Source of the DNA: Vandiemenella viatica
Taxonomy: Eukaryota > Arthropoda > Insecta > Orthoptera > Morabidae
DNA length: 64,000 nt
Direction: 5' to 3'
Assembly (NCBI GenBank): GCA_031002005.1
Contig: CM061914.1
Location: 14,680,148-14,744,147, forward strand
In this document: positions 1-11,623 of the stretch, piece after piece
How the letters are laid out: each line of letters starts with the position of its first letter
Numbering within the stretch: position 1 is the first letter of the stretch
Notes under the pieces: model-generated
What the model was told of the DNA's origin: nothing
The model's input: only the letters and a program-made list of their open reading frames with translations
Database searches by the model: none
Program-made: the position numbers and the translations under genes

Positions 1-659
1 GCAACTGCTTTGAGAGCTGACTGACTGATTGCGAGTCTAGCATAAAGTAGTGCTTCTCACTCTGTGTCGATTATCGATACATGCACACTCTTTTTTATTG
101 TGGATTGCTAGTTTATTGTAGTGTCACAAACAGTTGTTTATAAACGGAGTTTTATTTATAAAATTTATTGAAAAATTGATCTAAGGAAGTTTGCACTGAC
201 TTCCTTTCATTTCAACATGAGCATCCTGAATTGGTATGAGGCTAAGCAGAGTCTTCCTTTGTGTCTGGTGTTCTATCTAGATACCTAGGACTTTTTCCCA
301 TTTCTTGTATAACATTTCCCTTTTCTCTTGTCTTGCTTAAAACTGTTGCCTATGTAGGCAACACAGTTTTTGAAACTTTTCATAATACTGTCTTATGGCA
401 TATACAGGATAGGCATAATATTTAACAATAAAATAACACAATACTTGGAGTACAAACGCAAAACTGATTGGAATGTTAGCCTTGGTGAATGCTAGTGTTG
501 GCCAGCAATGGATGTGGCAGAAACTTGTGTTAAACAGAATGGATGCACAGTGCAAAATTTGCAAAAAGAACACAAATTGAGTTTCCACCCAGTTTTTCAT
601 ATCTCTAAATGTTCATTAGTTAGATAATGTCTGCTTTTAAAAAATAATAATACTTATTA
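1..659. other. Unassigned non-coding sequence
   Basis: AT-rich sequence with no convincing exon, RNA gene or transposon end. The one longer open frame on the minus strand (337-600) has no domain-like pattern and no supporting splice context. If the CIP2A-like gene continues downstream, this is intronic. Confidence 0.4.
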
Positions 660-3095
660 ACCGACTTCAAAAAAAGGGGGAGGTTCTCAATTCGTCTGTA
701 TTTTTTTTTTTTTTTTGTATGTATGTTCAGCGATATCTTCGCCAATTTTGAACCGATTTAAATGATTTCTTTTTAGTGGATAGGGTATACCTCCAAAGTG
801 GTCCCATATAAATTTCATTGATAAACAACCCCTTCTACCCCCTTCAACCCCTTAATTTTTATAGAAATTCACATTTTTACTTTGATCTCGTTGAAACTTT
901 GGACATATATAGCTGAAAATAAAGAGAAAAATACTGTCAACTTATGGTTTAAAAAAACTGAACTCCTCTCCCCCTATCCACCCCCTTGATTTTTGCCAAT
1001 TTTCTTTATTCAAAGCTACAGTCGACACCATTTAACTGATCTCCATTAAAGTTGGCAATTACGTGTAGTTTTTCATGGAGAAGGTTTCTGACCAAAAAAA
1101 TAGAAATAAAAAACCACCCCTCTCCCCTTTACACACCTTAATTTTATAGAAACCTACATTTATTTTCTGACTTTTATTGAATTTCGCCCATGTATACTTT
1201 AAAACAAAGAGAAAAATCCTGTCAACATTTGGTCTGCCAAAGCTCAACCCCCTCCCTCCTTCCACCCCTTTAATTATTGACAATGTTCTTCATAAAAAGC
1301 TAAACTCGACACCGTTTGACCGATTATCATCAAAGTTGGTATATACATGTAATTTTTTATGGAGAATCTGACCAAAAAATAAGTAAATAAAAAACCACCC
1401 CTCTCCCCTTTACACCTCTTAATTTTTATAAAAACCCACATTTTTTATCCGATTTCTATGAAACTTTGGACATGTATAGTCAAAAATAAAGAGAAAAATA
1501 CTGTCAACTTTTGGTTTGAAAAAACTGAAGCTCTCTCCCCCTATCCACCCCCTAAATTTTTACCAATGTTCTTTATACAAAGCTACAGTCGACACCATTT
1601 AACTGGTCTCCATTAAAGTTGGCATATACATGTAATTTTTCATGGAGAAGGTTTCTGACAAAAAAATTAATAAACTACCCCATGTCTCCCTTTACACACC
1701 TTAATTTTATAGAAACCTACATTTCTTATCTGAATTTTATTGAACTTTGCCCATGTACACTTTAAAACAAAGAGAAAAATCCTGTCAACATTTGATTTGC
1801 CCTTTCCCTCCTTCAACCCCATTAACTTTTGTCAATGTTCTTTATAAAAAGCTACAGTCGCGATCGTTTCATCGATTACCATGAATGTTGGTGCTTATAT
1901 GTATTTTTTCACGAAGAAGATGTCTGACCAAAAGATCTAAAAACCACCCCCTCTCCCCATTAAACGGCTTAATTTTTAAACACAACCACAGTTTTTATCA
2001 AGTTTAGACAGAAATTAGCAAATTTTTAATATAAAACAAAGAGAAAAATAATGCCAATTCGTGGTTTGCAAAAACTGAACCCCTCTCCCCATTTCCACCC
2101 CTTTGATTTTTGTCAATTTTTTTTTTTTTTAGAAAGATAGAGTCGACACCATTTGACCGATATTTATGAAAGTTGGCACGTATATATGTAATTTTTTTTA
2201 TGGATAATATAAAAAAAATAAAAAAACTACCCTAGCTCCCCTTCCCTTAAAATTTGTACAAAAATCACATTTTAATTCGATTCAGTGGAACTTCGCATGC
2301 GTATAATTTAAAACAAATACAAAAAGAAAAATACTGTCCACATAACTTTCACAAAAACGCAAACCCTATCCACCTTTCTACCCCTTTAATTACTGTCAAT
2401 GTTCTTTGCCGTCTCTTTCCGATTTTGAAGGAAGTATGCACATGTATACTGAAAAACAAACGGAAAAATACTGTCTACATTTGGTTTCGAGAGTCCAAAC
2501 TCCGCTCCTTCCTTTCCATCCTTTAATCTACAGTTTCTATCAGATTCTGCAGGAAATTTGCACATGTATACTTTAAAGCATACAGAACAATTGTGTTCAA
2601 ATTCCCTTCTACCCCCACCCCTCCTAATTTCCAATGATCTTTATAGATATCCACAGTTTTATCAGATTTCCATGGAACACTGTCCATGTATAATTAAAAA
2701 CAAAGACAAACATAGTGTCTACATTCTGTTTACAAAACCCTACCACTCACTCCCTTAGCCCATTTAATTTTTGCAAATGTTCTTTACACAAAGCTACAGT
2801 TTTTGTCTGGTTTCGATGGAACTTTCCACATGTATACTTTAAAACAAAGAGAAAAATACTGCCCACACTAGCTTTACAAAAACCAAACTACTCTTCGTCT
2901 CCACACCCCTTAATTGTTTTTTTATTCATACCTACAGTTTTCATCTGATGTCAATAGAAATTTACACACGTATACTTCAAATCAATCAGAATAGGCAGTC
3001 TACATTTGGTAAACAAAAGCAAAATCCCTCTTCCCCTTTACCCTCGCCCGTTTTAATTTCCAATGTTCTTTACAAAAATCCACAGTTCTAAATCC
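660..3095. repeat. Degenerate tandem array of ~140-bp monomers, partly in ~281-bp dimers
   Basis: After a leader with a pattern common in arthropod repeats (ACCGACTTCAAAAAA, then poly-T), a monomer recurs. It contains a fatty-box-like 'AAAGAGAAAAATACTGTC' block, a C-rich block and a 'CCACAGTTTT..CCGATTT' block. The marker block occurs near 921, 1206, 1489, 1770, 2037 and 2320 (spacing about 281, 267 once), then near 2453, 2577, 2700, 2841 and 2980 (spacing about 123-141). The left part is therefore a two-subunit higher-order repeat, while the right part is single-type monomers. No open frame crosses it. The same monomer occurs once inside the Helitron at 46776-48091. Confidence 0.8.
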
Positions 3096-3635
3096 TGTCA
3101 AAATCAATTAAGCTATTTTTAAGTCATGGCATAAAATTTATAAAATAAATTTGTCATAACGTCTCAACATGTACTTCAAATTTCAACTTGGATCTCAAGC
3201 TTTCACGTTGTGAAAACCAATTAAAAATCTATATTTTTTGTGTGATGCCGGTGCAAAGAGATATATTCCAGAGATTACTGTATGTGGTATGTATTAATGA
3301 CCAGATGTTACATGTTTCGGATATCGACCAGCAGCTTTAACAGATGTTATGATAAGATTGAAAATTAGCCTGGACCAAAAAGTAAACTGACATTCCTTAA
3401 CACAACACCCAATTCACTCCGTACTGGAAGTTGTTGTGGTATATAAAGACAAAATTCTTCTTTGAAAGCAAGCGCTTTAATCTCTGAGCTACCAGGAAGT
3501 TCGCAAAATGGGAACTGCTGCGGCATATTTAAAATACAAAATAACTGCAATACCACTAAAAATTTAAAAATAAAATAATTGTTATAAAAAACATAAAACC
3601 CGCCTTCAAAAAATAGCACTAAAAATTTTAAAATA
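3096..3635. other. Unassigned sequence between satellite and inverted repeat
   Basis: No gene seen. A short phrase (ACTAAAAATTTAAAA-like) occurs twice near 3554 and 3618, next to the left arm of the downstream inverted repeat, so it may belong to that element. Confidence 0.4.
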
Positions 3636-4217
3636 ACTGTATACCTTGCTTAGAAAAAAGTAAATCTAAATGGACAATATTTTATATTACTGTCATTGAA
3701 ATTTTTACATTAATTAGTTATTTTGGGAGTCGGTGCCAGCGAAAGCAAGAAAAACAAAAAGTTAAAAACAATAAGGAATAACAATAATACATAAAAACTC
3801 ACGTTAGTGATTACCTACAATTAATGCTAGAAACATGTTTCAACAAAACTGAAACATACAGATGATACGCCGATATTATACTAACTGTAAATCGTTTATT
3901 GCATGATGCAACCTACCAACTGATACTTTAGCGCCAGAGATATGCCTGGATGACCAATAAGGCCAAGCCACATATTAAAATACTATTAATTTGTTTCGCT
4001 AAGCTATATCCCGCAATAACACTATCTGCCTCACAACATGCTGTAAAATATTGGGATTTTTTGCACTCCCCGTTTCGCCTCTAACACCAGTAATTCGATC
4101 TTCGTGATGTGACAGCTGGCACCGGTTCCAAAAATAACTAATTAATGTAAAAATTTCAATGACAGTAATGTAAAATATTGTCCATTTAGATTTACTTTTT
4201 CCTAAGCAAGGAATAAA
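3636..4217. repeat. Long inverted repeat, ~100-bp arms (MITE or fold-back candidate)
   Basis: The left arm, about 3636-3741, reappears reverse-complemented at about 4112-4217 with few differences; both arms carry the phrase TAAATCTAAATGGACAATA. The spacer is about 370 bp and has no coding potential. Inverted arms around a non-coding centre suggest a non-autonomous DNA transposon or fold-back. I could not define a target duplication, so the outer ends are uncertain. Confidence 0.65.
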
Positions 4218-5520
4218 GTTATTTAATTTTTTTTTAAGTACAAGAGCCACTAACAGAAACAAAAGTTACACATGCTAGGTTACAAAACATATCAAATACG
4301 ACAGAATGTAATTGAAAAATGGAGCATTAAATTTAAGAAGTTTAAATTAACTGTGATGCCTGGAGGCAATTTTCTTATGCACCTGCTTACCCATTTAAAG
4401 ATATTTTTTAATCTTAAATTATTTGAGTGCAATTTCATCATATATCTATTTTGGTACTATACAAATTTTAATTTTAAATTTATTCAAGATTTTAAGCTAA
4501 TTTTTTCAACATTTCCCTTGGTAATTTAATTCTAAGTTTGATTCCCTTACCAACGAAAGAAAACTGTTTGACCTGGCATCAAGGGCCAGATAATGGTTAT
4601 GGTCATCTCTATGTAGTATAACGGTCTCCCAAATTAATGTATAAAATAATAATAATTTTCCATACTGAATTATATTTGTATTCTTGGTAATAAATCCAGA
4701 TGAATATCAGTTACTCTTAAGAAAAGTTTGGTTGTGATGGTGATGAACAAAGAAAGTCAGAATAACTTCAAGTTTTATATATACAAAAAAATACTACATT
4801 CTCTCTTTAATTAGGGTACAATTCAAAGAGGTAATAAATAAAACAAGATTTGTGTCCACTGGTAGCTGAGAAGAACAATGAATAGAAGATTAGACAACAA
4901 GATTATACGACATCTTCCCTTTTAAGTACTGATCATAATTTTCTACAATATCGATTCTAGCCTCATGGCCTTCTACACACCAAGCACTTTCCCTAACTTT
5001 CTCTTCTCTTCCAGCAACTTTCAAGCCAGCGCTTTCATATCTGTTACGGATTTAGTTCTGTAATAATTTCCAGAAACAATTTAGCTTTCCCCACCCCCTC
5101 CACTCCCCCCACCCTAACTCCCATATATGATACCCTAAATGTTGGTCCATACTATATAGTTATTGAGATTCCTAAAATAAAAAAAAAAAACTTATACCTA
5201 ACTTTACTAAACACTGCTTTAATATTTGTACCAATGATTCAAATCCATCACAGGGAGATTTTTATTTTTTTTATTTTTACTTTATAGCTCTTCTGTTAAC
5301 ACTATTATCAAATATATTTGCATCTAATTGAACACCTAAGAGGGGAAAAAAAATTGTTAATAATCAATCCATTCATCGGGTGGAAAATAAATCAATATGT
5401 TAAGAACAAAAGTCAGCTAAATTTATGAATTTAGTTTTTGAAACTAAGCAAGTTATTCAGCTGTTATGAAGTGATTTGTTACGGCTTCACATTCGGGATG
5501 ACGAGACTGGCGGCTCTCAC
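4218..5520. other. Unassigned intronic or intergenic sequence
   Basis: AT-rich sequence with a pyrimidine-rich stretch near 5085-5120. No exon-like frame with splice sites or transposon protein was found. It lies 3' of the last visible exon of the minus-strand host gene, so it is probably the next intron. Confidence 0.4.
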
Positions 5521-5658
5521 CTGCATTGCCTGGTGCTGCAACTGTGTGCAGTGTGAAGTGGCAGCTGCTAAGCTTTCCTGAAGAGTGCGTTCAGACTGAG
5601 ATAACATGGCTACTTTTTGACCGTACAGCTCCATCACTGAAGACACCATGCCACCTAC
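5521..5658 (-). CDS. CIP2A-like gene, exon C (start of coiled coil)
   Basis: This minus-strand exon has 138 nt (46 codons), entered and left at codon boundaries. The acceptor is TTTATTTGTAG before 5658 and the donor is CAG|GTGAGA after 5521. The product is a heptad-like helix rich in L, Q and E, including VSSVMELYGQKVAML and ERTLQESLAAATSH. From memory, human CIP2A has a closely similar stretch at the start of its coiled coil (IMDVYEMKLSTLASKE, then RLQDLLE); this should be checked by alignment. CIP2A is an endogenous inhibitor of the PP2A phosphatase and forms a dimer through its armadillo and coiled-coil parts. The frame joins exactly to exon B at 7365. Loss of the rest of the coiled coil is only because the next exon lies beyond or is not recognisable to the left. 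Confidence 0.75.
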
Positions 5659-7364
5659 CTACAAATAAAACACGTACATTCAGTAGGAGCAATCGTGTAA
5701 AATTAGTAAATTTTCCTAAATTTTAAAACAGTGGCAGTATTAACTTAAAGTATCAAATTTTTACTTTGTTTAGCATCTACAAATGCCTGCTGAAGAACAG
5801 CAACAATAGTCACTGTAACCACATGATGTATATTACACCAGATAAAACTAACCATTTCAATATACTAAGAATTTGAAGTATCTAGCGAATTTGTCAATTC
5901 GTTCTCCAGTTACAATACAATACAATACATCCATTTTCTATAGATCCCAGTATAAGAAAATGGTTTTGTAGGATGTGGAAAGCTATCAATTTACAGATAA
6001 ACAACTGCTTAACAAAACAGAAAAATATACTAGAAGATGTACTGTCTAGCATACTATGAGTATTGATTATATCAACTACATTTACATAAATTACTGGCAA
6101 TTATTTTGTAGGTACACACTTTGACAGTAAATTTGGCCGCCGCTGAAAAATTCTATCAGTCTTATTTTGCACAATCTGACATCAATGCAATAGTAGTGCA
6201 CTACTGTTTCCTGGGATTAAATTGATATCAGATTTTGCAAATTAAGCCATTAATAAAGTCATTGATGGAGTAGAAGTTGTCAATAAAAATTTCTTTTAAT
6301 TTTTTTTTCCTGAGTTTAATCTTATCACCTGTCAAGACATTTAAGACGTGTTGGGAACTTACTGAAGATATATATCCATGAACATCGGACCCATTTTTGA
6401 ACAAATGACAATGATCTTTAATTCTTGTTGAAAATATTTTTATTTGTAGTGCCATAATTGTGTATTTTACCGGTTTTTAACAGACTATAATTTGTAACTA
6501 CAAAAGACATTAATGCGTATATATATATATTCCACCAATGTTAAAATCCTTAACTTCTCTGCATGAAGTTCTACTGCTAATCCCACACATAACTCTTATT
6601 GCTCGCTTTTGGGCAATGAATTGAATAGAATTGCCCCAAAATACTATTCCATATGACATTAAGGAGAGGAAATAAGAAAAATAGTTCACCTTCTGCTGAA
6701 ATTGTACGAATTGAAAAATTAAACGAGCCTCTCATCAGACAATTGCAAGGTGACAACAACATTCTGTGGTACAAAATAAGGCTTATATGCCACAATATAT
6801 CTGGTTACGTACCAACATGCAAAATAATACGGCATAGGAAACACATTTACTTTTAGTTTAGTATGCTTTATCGGATTGTTCTCACATGCATTGTTTGCTA
6901 CCGTGACCAAATACAAATATCATCTTTGGTTCATATCCAGAATGTGTTCTATAATTATACAACTTTTGATTTTCTTTTCGTGCTAATTTTTTGAACTGTT
7001 ACTTCTGACAACACAAATTTCTGTGCAGGTACCCTTCATCTGCTGTGCTTTCTCTCTTACATGCCAGATTCCCATTAGCCATATTCCTGTCGACATTGAT
7101 TCGTGCAGATAAAAGCAGCTTGTTCTATGCAACAATCTACAGTATTACCTGGAATATAAATCCAACCTCTATGTGCAAGGTGTCTGTTTCAAATTCTTGT
7201 TAAAATTGCTTTGAAGAAGGAGAGAGAAATTTTACACAAAGTAGGAATTGTTTGCGTGACCCGCTACTTTAAGCAACTATTCTTTGTTAAAACAATATAA
7301 AATACACTATGAACATTAAAATCAAACATTTTTCAGCCTATGTCATATGACAAAGCACTAGTAC
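5659..7364 (-). other. Intron between exons B and C of the CIP2A-like gene
   Basis: A 1706-bp phase-0 intron bounded by GT (at 7364) and AG (at 5659) on the minus strand. It is AT-rich, with a short TA run near 6517. I see no transposon protein or clear repeat family in it. Confidence 0.65.
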
Positions 7365-7566
7365 CTCTTTTCTAGAGACGGCCAGCTCCAGCTGACTCAC
7401 CAGCTGGTCCACACGCTCCGCCCTCTCCAGGCTGCACGGGGGCAGCAGGTCCGACTGACTACTCGGAAAATGGCTCGGACTGATGTCGGGAACGGCTGCA
7501 TTCGCAATGGGCAATGGAGATGCACAGGGCTGGATATTGCACAGTGATTTGGAGAGCTCTGACATG
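7365..7566 (-). CDS. CIP2A-like gene, exon B (armadillo to coiled-coil linker)
   Basis: This minus-strand exon has 202 nt: one nucleotide completing a split Cys codon, then 67 codons. The acceptor is TTTTTATGTATAG before 7566; the donor is AAGAG|GTACTA. The first part (MSELSKSLCNIQPC, then a Ser/Pro-rich stretch) looks like a flexible linker. The last third (ERAERVDQLVSQLELAVSRKE) has coiled-coil character and runs straight into exon C. GC and codon content are higher than in the flanks, as expected of a conserved exon in an AT-rich intron. The length matches the region between the armadillo core and the coiled coil of CIP2A as I recall it. The linker alone would not identify the family. Confidence 0.72.
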
Positions 7567-7631
7567 CTATACATAAAAATTAAAAAAAACTTTTACTACT
7601 ATCATAAAAAAAACCACGAGAACCACTGTTA

Positions 7632-8745
7632 CCTGGGGCGCACATTGAGCTGCGTGGCGCAGTAGAGGCAACGCAGAGCAGGGCAGGGCAGCACAGACTG
7701 GCAGTTACTGGCGCATATTAGAACGCAGTTTCGTGCGGCAGTTTACAAAGCATTGTGTTGTGCGAAAAACCGACAATAAAGCGTAACCAAAAACGTGTCG
7801 ATGCAAAAACTCGATTTTTCATTTCTGAATCAGATTGGGATGCCGAGCTTGGAAAATTGTTATTACCTTAACAGAAGCTGAGTCAGATAAAACTATGCAA
7901 AAGTGAGTATATGAAAAGAAGAAACTCTCATCTGGCTTTTGCAGTGACAAGAGAATTCTCAAAAGATAATTTCCGTAACCTGTTATTTTCTCGACAAAGC
8001 TCAAATATCTATTAGAACTGAAGAAAATCTCGCTGTATTTTCGTGGTTATTTATTTAATTATTTAGCGTTTGATGGTACATGACATTTATAAGAATGTTT
8101 CTCTCTTTTATTTCAAATTATATTTTTAAGAAAACTATATAACAGAACATAAACACTTGAAACTAAAAAAGCAGTGTCAACAAATTAAGTGTTTCTCGGG
8201 GACACTATTGAATGATATAGTACAAATAATAAGAAAGCAAATAATGTGATAATAGCCTATGTATATCAATCTTTTTCGAAGTTTTATGAAAAATGTATTC
8301 AAAAAAAGAAAAGAAAAGTGAAAATTGTAAATGGACAGTTGTATGATAAATAAATGCTGAATTTACTCACCACTTGTTGGGCTCATTGTCCAAATCTCTT
8401 GTTTAAATTTAATTTTTATGTATTTTTTATGACTGATATTGTGAATCGCAAGTTGGTTACGCACCAGATTAATCAATTTTTCTTGTTCCATAGTTGAAAA
8501 TGATTATAAGTAAAGCAAGATTATAAATAACGCAAGAAGTGTTACGTTGTAAACCGGCACGAGTGAGCTGCGTGGCACAGTTTCTGTGTCGTGATCACAA
8601 CGTGGCGCAGGCCACGTGCGGCGCAGTACTGGGCTGCCCTGCTCTGCGTCTCAATACGCGCTGTTCCGCCCCAAAACATAGAGACACAGAAACTGTGCTG
8701 CGCTGCACTGCGTCGACTGCGCGTCAATGTGCGCCCGGCCTTAGG
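7632..8745. mobile_element. GC-rich terminal-inverted-repeat element (MITE-like)
   Basis: The left end at about 7635 (GGGCGCACATTGAG, then GCTGCGTGGCGCAG) is matched in reverse complement by the right end (about 8700-8741, ending GCGCCCGGCCTTAG). Both ends are dense in GCGCA and GCAG motifs, in sharp contrast to the AT-rich middle. Inside the right end, CACAGTTTCTGTGTC (about 8576-8590) and its exact reverse complement (about 8684-8698) form a second, smaller inverted repeat. No transposase is present. A clear target duplication was not found, so the boundaries are approximate. Confidence 0.5.
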
Positions 8746-9815
8746 ATATAAGTCAGTTCTATCAGCAGCAAACTTATAAAATGATTAAATAACAAACTTA
8801 TGGTGAAAAAGATCCTTTATTGTTACTAGTGGAAGTCATTGGCTAAATAAGGCTCATTGATACAGAGGTTGTTTATGAGCTGAAGATTCTTTAAGAATAT
8901 CTTTTCATCAAATAAAGGAAATTAATAGTGTTATGGAACTATTTATTTTATGATGGCTTAAACAGTTAATATTAGCAATGACTGAATTCTTGGTGAAGGA
9001 AAACATGTCATTATACAACAGTACATTAACAATACCGCCAAATGTTAATTTTATGGAAAGAAAATTGGACATAGGTATCAGAATCTATGGGAAGAGAGGC
9101 AGCTTTCAGGATGTGATTAGTACTGTTACCCAATAACAAAACCTAAAAACAAATTATATAATATTTACTATCCCATGAGTAAGTTAAGAATTAACTAGAA
9201 AATATAAGAACTAGTTTCAACAGGTAAAAGGCTGATGAGAGAAAAACGACATTCAAACCACAATTAAACGATTGTTCCTCCCTTAGAAAAAGCTTATATG
9301 GGACAAATGACTAATTATGTCTGTATTATCTTCTACACAACAATGTTGATTATTTCAATCGGACAAAAATAACAGCGATTATAAACAATGAAAGTTATCC
9401 GCAAAATAATTTTTCGAGTCTCTTTTTGAATGTTCCTAATAACATGGCAAAGTGGCACATTGCTGAATTTCATTTTTCACTGCAGGCTTTTCTACAGATT
9501 TTTTTTAAGTCTTTGATTTTGTGGAGAAACAAAGCGAAATTTCCCGAGACAGGTACTGAAGGCAAGGTTTGTTACAGATTAATTAAACTCATTTAAGACT
9601 TGTCTCGAGCACTATGAATAGTACATTTCTTTAATTACTCAAAGGATTTCACCATTAATTAGATAAGCCCTTATTTTGGATGATTTTTTTATTTGCTTCA
9701 TTCCTTTGATAGTTCCTAAAAGTCTGTTATTTAAAATAGATATTTTTCATGTGGTTTTGCACCTCATTGATGTCGAGATGAGAAAGAACTGAGAGCAAGG
9801 AATGGAAATGAAATA
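8746..9815. other. Unassigned AT-rich intronic sequence
   Basis: No open frame of interest, no inverted ends and no recognisable repeat family. Confidence 0.4.
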
Positions 9816-9819
9816 AGCA

Positions 9820-9990
9820 ATGGTCTACAGGAATTCTTCACGGGTCTTCTGCCAGATAAGATCTTTTAAACACGACGTTTCGGCAGTCCGCTGCCTTTAT
9901 CTGGTGAGCTGTCATCGCGAAGTAGCTGCCGCGACGGTTCGGCACCGAATGTGTGCACCTCGTGGTACTGGCTCCTTATATACCCTGCGG
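9820..9990 (-). mobile_element. Penelope-like element terminal fragment
   Basis: The phrases GAATTCTTCACGGGTCTTC and CACGACGTTTCGGCAG are typical of arthropod PLE termini and recur in the fold-backs at 42747, 37517 and 51201. The segment carries a hammerhead-like core (9877-9903, minus) and a TATA-like TTATATA near 9975. No coding region is attached. Confidence 0.5.
9877..9903 (-). ncRNA. Degenerate hammerhead-ribozyme-like core
   Basis: Read on the minus strand: CAGATAA (in place of CTGATGA), a 5-bp stem GGCAG/CTGCC with a short loop, then GAAAC. The layout is that of a minimal hammerhead as described for Penelope-like elements, but the first conserved box has substitutions, so activity is doubtful. 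Confidence 0.45.
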
Positions 9991-11040
9991 CCGGCGGCCC
10001 ACTAGCCGGAGCGGCTGCCTGCTACGCTGCCATTGGTCGGCGCGTCAACCGGGCTCCGCCCTGGACTGCTGTGTCCCAGCTCTCTTCTGGGATGAATGTT
10101 ATTCTGCTGCTGCTTCAGGTCATGGAGGATTGGCTTCCAAGCTTCACTCAAAACTTAGTTCTACCGTTGTTTAAGGGGCCCCCAATCACTGCTCAAAGGG
10201 CCCTCAGCACAACTCAGGGGCACCCAGCCTCAGCTCAGGGAGCCACTACCAGCAACACAAGACAAAAAAAAAGGTCACCAGATATATGGCCCGAGGCCCA
10301 AAATAATTTTTTTGCACCGGGGCCCCTGTTGACCTGGCTATGCCACTGCCTGGTTCAGATTTTAGGTAGTTCAAATGATTGAACAGTCTCCAATCTCTAC
10401 CTCATATGCTATGCATTTCGCAAACAAAATACACGAAACACTAGATACACATTTTATGGACAAATGGCAACACATTCACTTTCGTATCAAAACTACAATA
10501 GACCTACTAAGTCAGAAGAAGACGGAGCATTTGTTCGAAATTGGGACAATCTCAGAAAGAGGATGTGCGGACACCCTGCAAAAAAAGTGGAAATTTTCAT
10601 TATCATAATTATTAAGGTTTCTAGAAGCACCAAAGTATTTATTCGTAAATCAACCACTACCTCCAAGTATTACCAATGACACATTTGCCGCACATCAATT
10701 AGCAGGTACCATTGAAAATGTGTCTGGTGAGATGTGTCATTACTCAATTAACTTGCAATCAATCCGGGTCTCACTGTGAATTGGTTATCTATTCAGGAAA
10801 ATGGCAATAAGTAAAGGGCATTCACAAACGTTATGAAAATTACATCACTATCTATGATGTAGTGCCTTCAATTCCTGCTTATCTGAGCAAGAAGACGTAA
10901 TGTTTACAGCAGTGAAAACAGGCATAACAGTGCATTAGTTGCCCTCCTTGCCTTTTATTTACTTCTAGAACAAAAAAGGACAAGCAGTTCATTAGATGTG
11001 AACTTGAGTGTCAAAAGTGCGAAATGCCACATCACCCTTG
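9991..11040. other. Unassigned sequence, GC-rich at left
   Basis: The 9991-10340 part is unusually GC-rich and has a 143-codon open frame on the plus strand with Ala/Pro/Ser-rich low-complexity product; it looks like the continuation of the terminal PLE region rather than a gene. From 10380 to 11040 I see no identifiable protein. Confidence 0.35.
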
Positions 11041-11560
11041 ATACTCCCGACCATTCACATTTAAAGAGGTTCAAGAAGCTTTAAAAACCAATCCTAATGG
11101 GAAGCTGTGGGATTACAAGGGATTTGTCTGGAGCTACTAAAAAAATGTGGACCAGCTTGCTCGCTTGCCTCGTTCTTCAGGTACATATTGCAATCTGGAA
11201 ACCTTTCTCAGGTCTTCAAGAGATCAAAAACAACTGCCCAACTCAAACTAGGTAAATCTCCCACAAAGTTACTGTTTGATAGCTTCACTTAGTGTCATTT
11301 ACAACTTTTTGGAAAGACTTATTTTGAACAAAATACCTCCAGCAATCAACACTCTGAATTTGGTCGAACAAGCTGTAGTGATGAGATCCTGTCTCTAGCC
11401 ACCTACTTGGAAGTAGAGCACCACAAGAAAATGAAAAACGTATCCGTCTTACTAAATCTTTCAGCAGCATATGACAATCCTCAAACTGATCAAGGCTGTT
11501 CCTTGAACTGTTACTGGAAAACAGGTGAAGTCTTTCCCATGTGTACACAGAGTGCAGCTG
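11041..11560 (+). pseudogene. Non-LTR retrotransposon reverse transcriptase fragment
   Basis: Conceptual translation, with several stops and shifts, gives successive blocks of a non-LTR RT: FTFKEVQEALKTNPNGK, then a GPACSLASFF-like block, LLSVIYKLLERLIL-like, an EQA block and a LSAAYD block corresponding to the first catalytic Asp motif. The order and spacing agree with RT domains 0 to 3. The fragment stops before the YADD-type motif. The Jockey/I side of the non-LTR tree is likely. Confidence 0.7.
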
Positions 11561-11577
11561 AAGCATATTTCACAAAC

Positions 11578-11623
11578 TAATAATAATAATAATAAATTAT
11601 ATAATTATTATTATTATTATTGG
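11578..11623. repeat. (TAA)n/(ATT)n microsatellite
   Basis: Runs of AAT and ATT trinucleotides facing each other around TATAATT. The right half is the 3' tail of the adjacent minus-strand RTE-like element: the plus-strand copy at 39127 ends in the same way. Confidence 0.8.

Noticed and set aside
1..36. Possible next CIP2A exon on the minus strand after an AG at about 37
   Set aside because: The frame is open for only 12 codons in the window, has no coiled-coil pattern, and the acceptor lacks a pyrimidine tract.
337..600. 87-codon minus-strand frame
   Set aside because: Composition is low-complexity and hydrophobic without motif, splice sites or repeats; typical of chance frames in AT-rich DNA.
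9951..10382. 143-codon plus-strand frame
   Set aside because: GC-rich non-coding sequence gives long frames in several phases here; no domain, and it starts in a PLE-type terminus.
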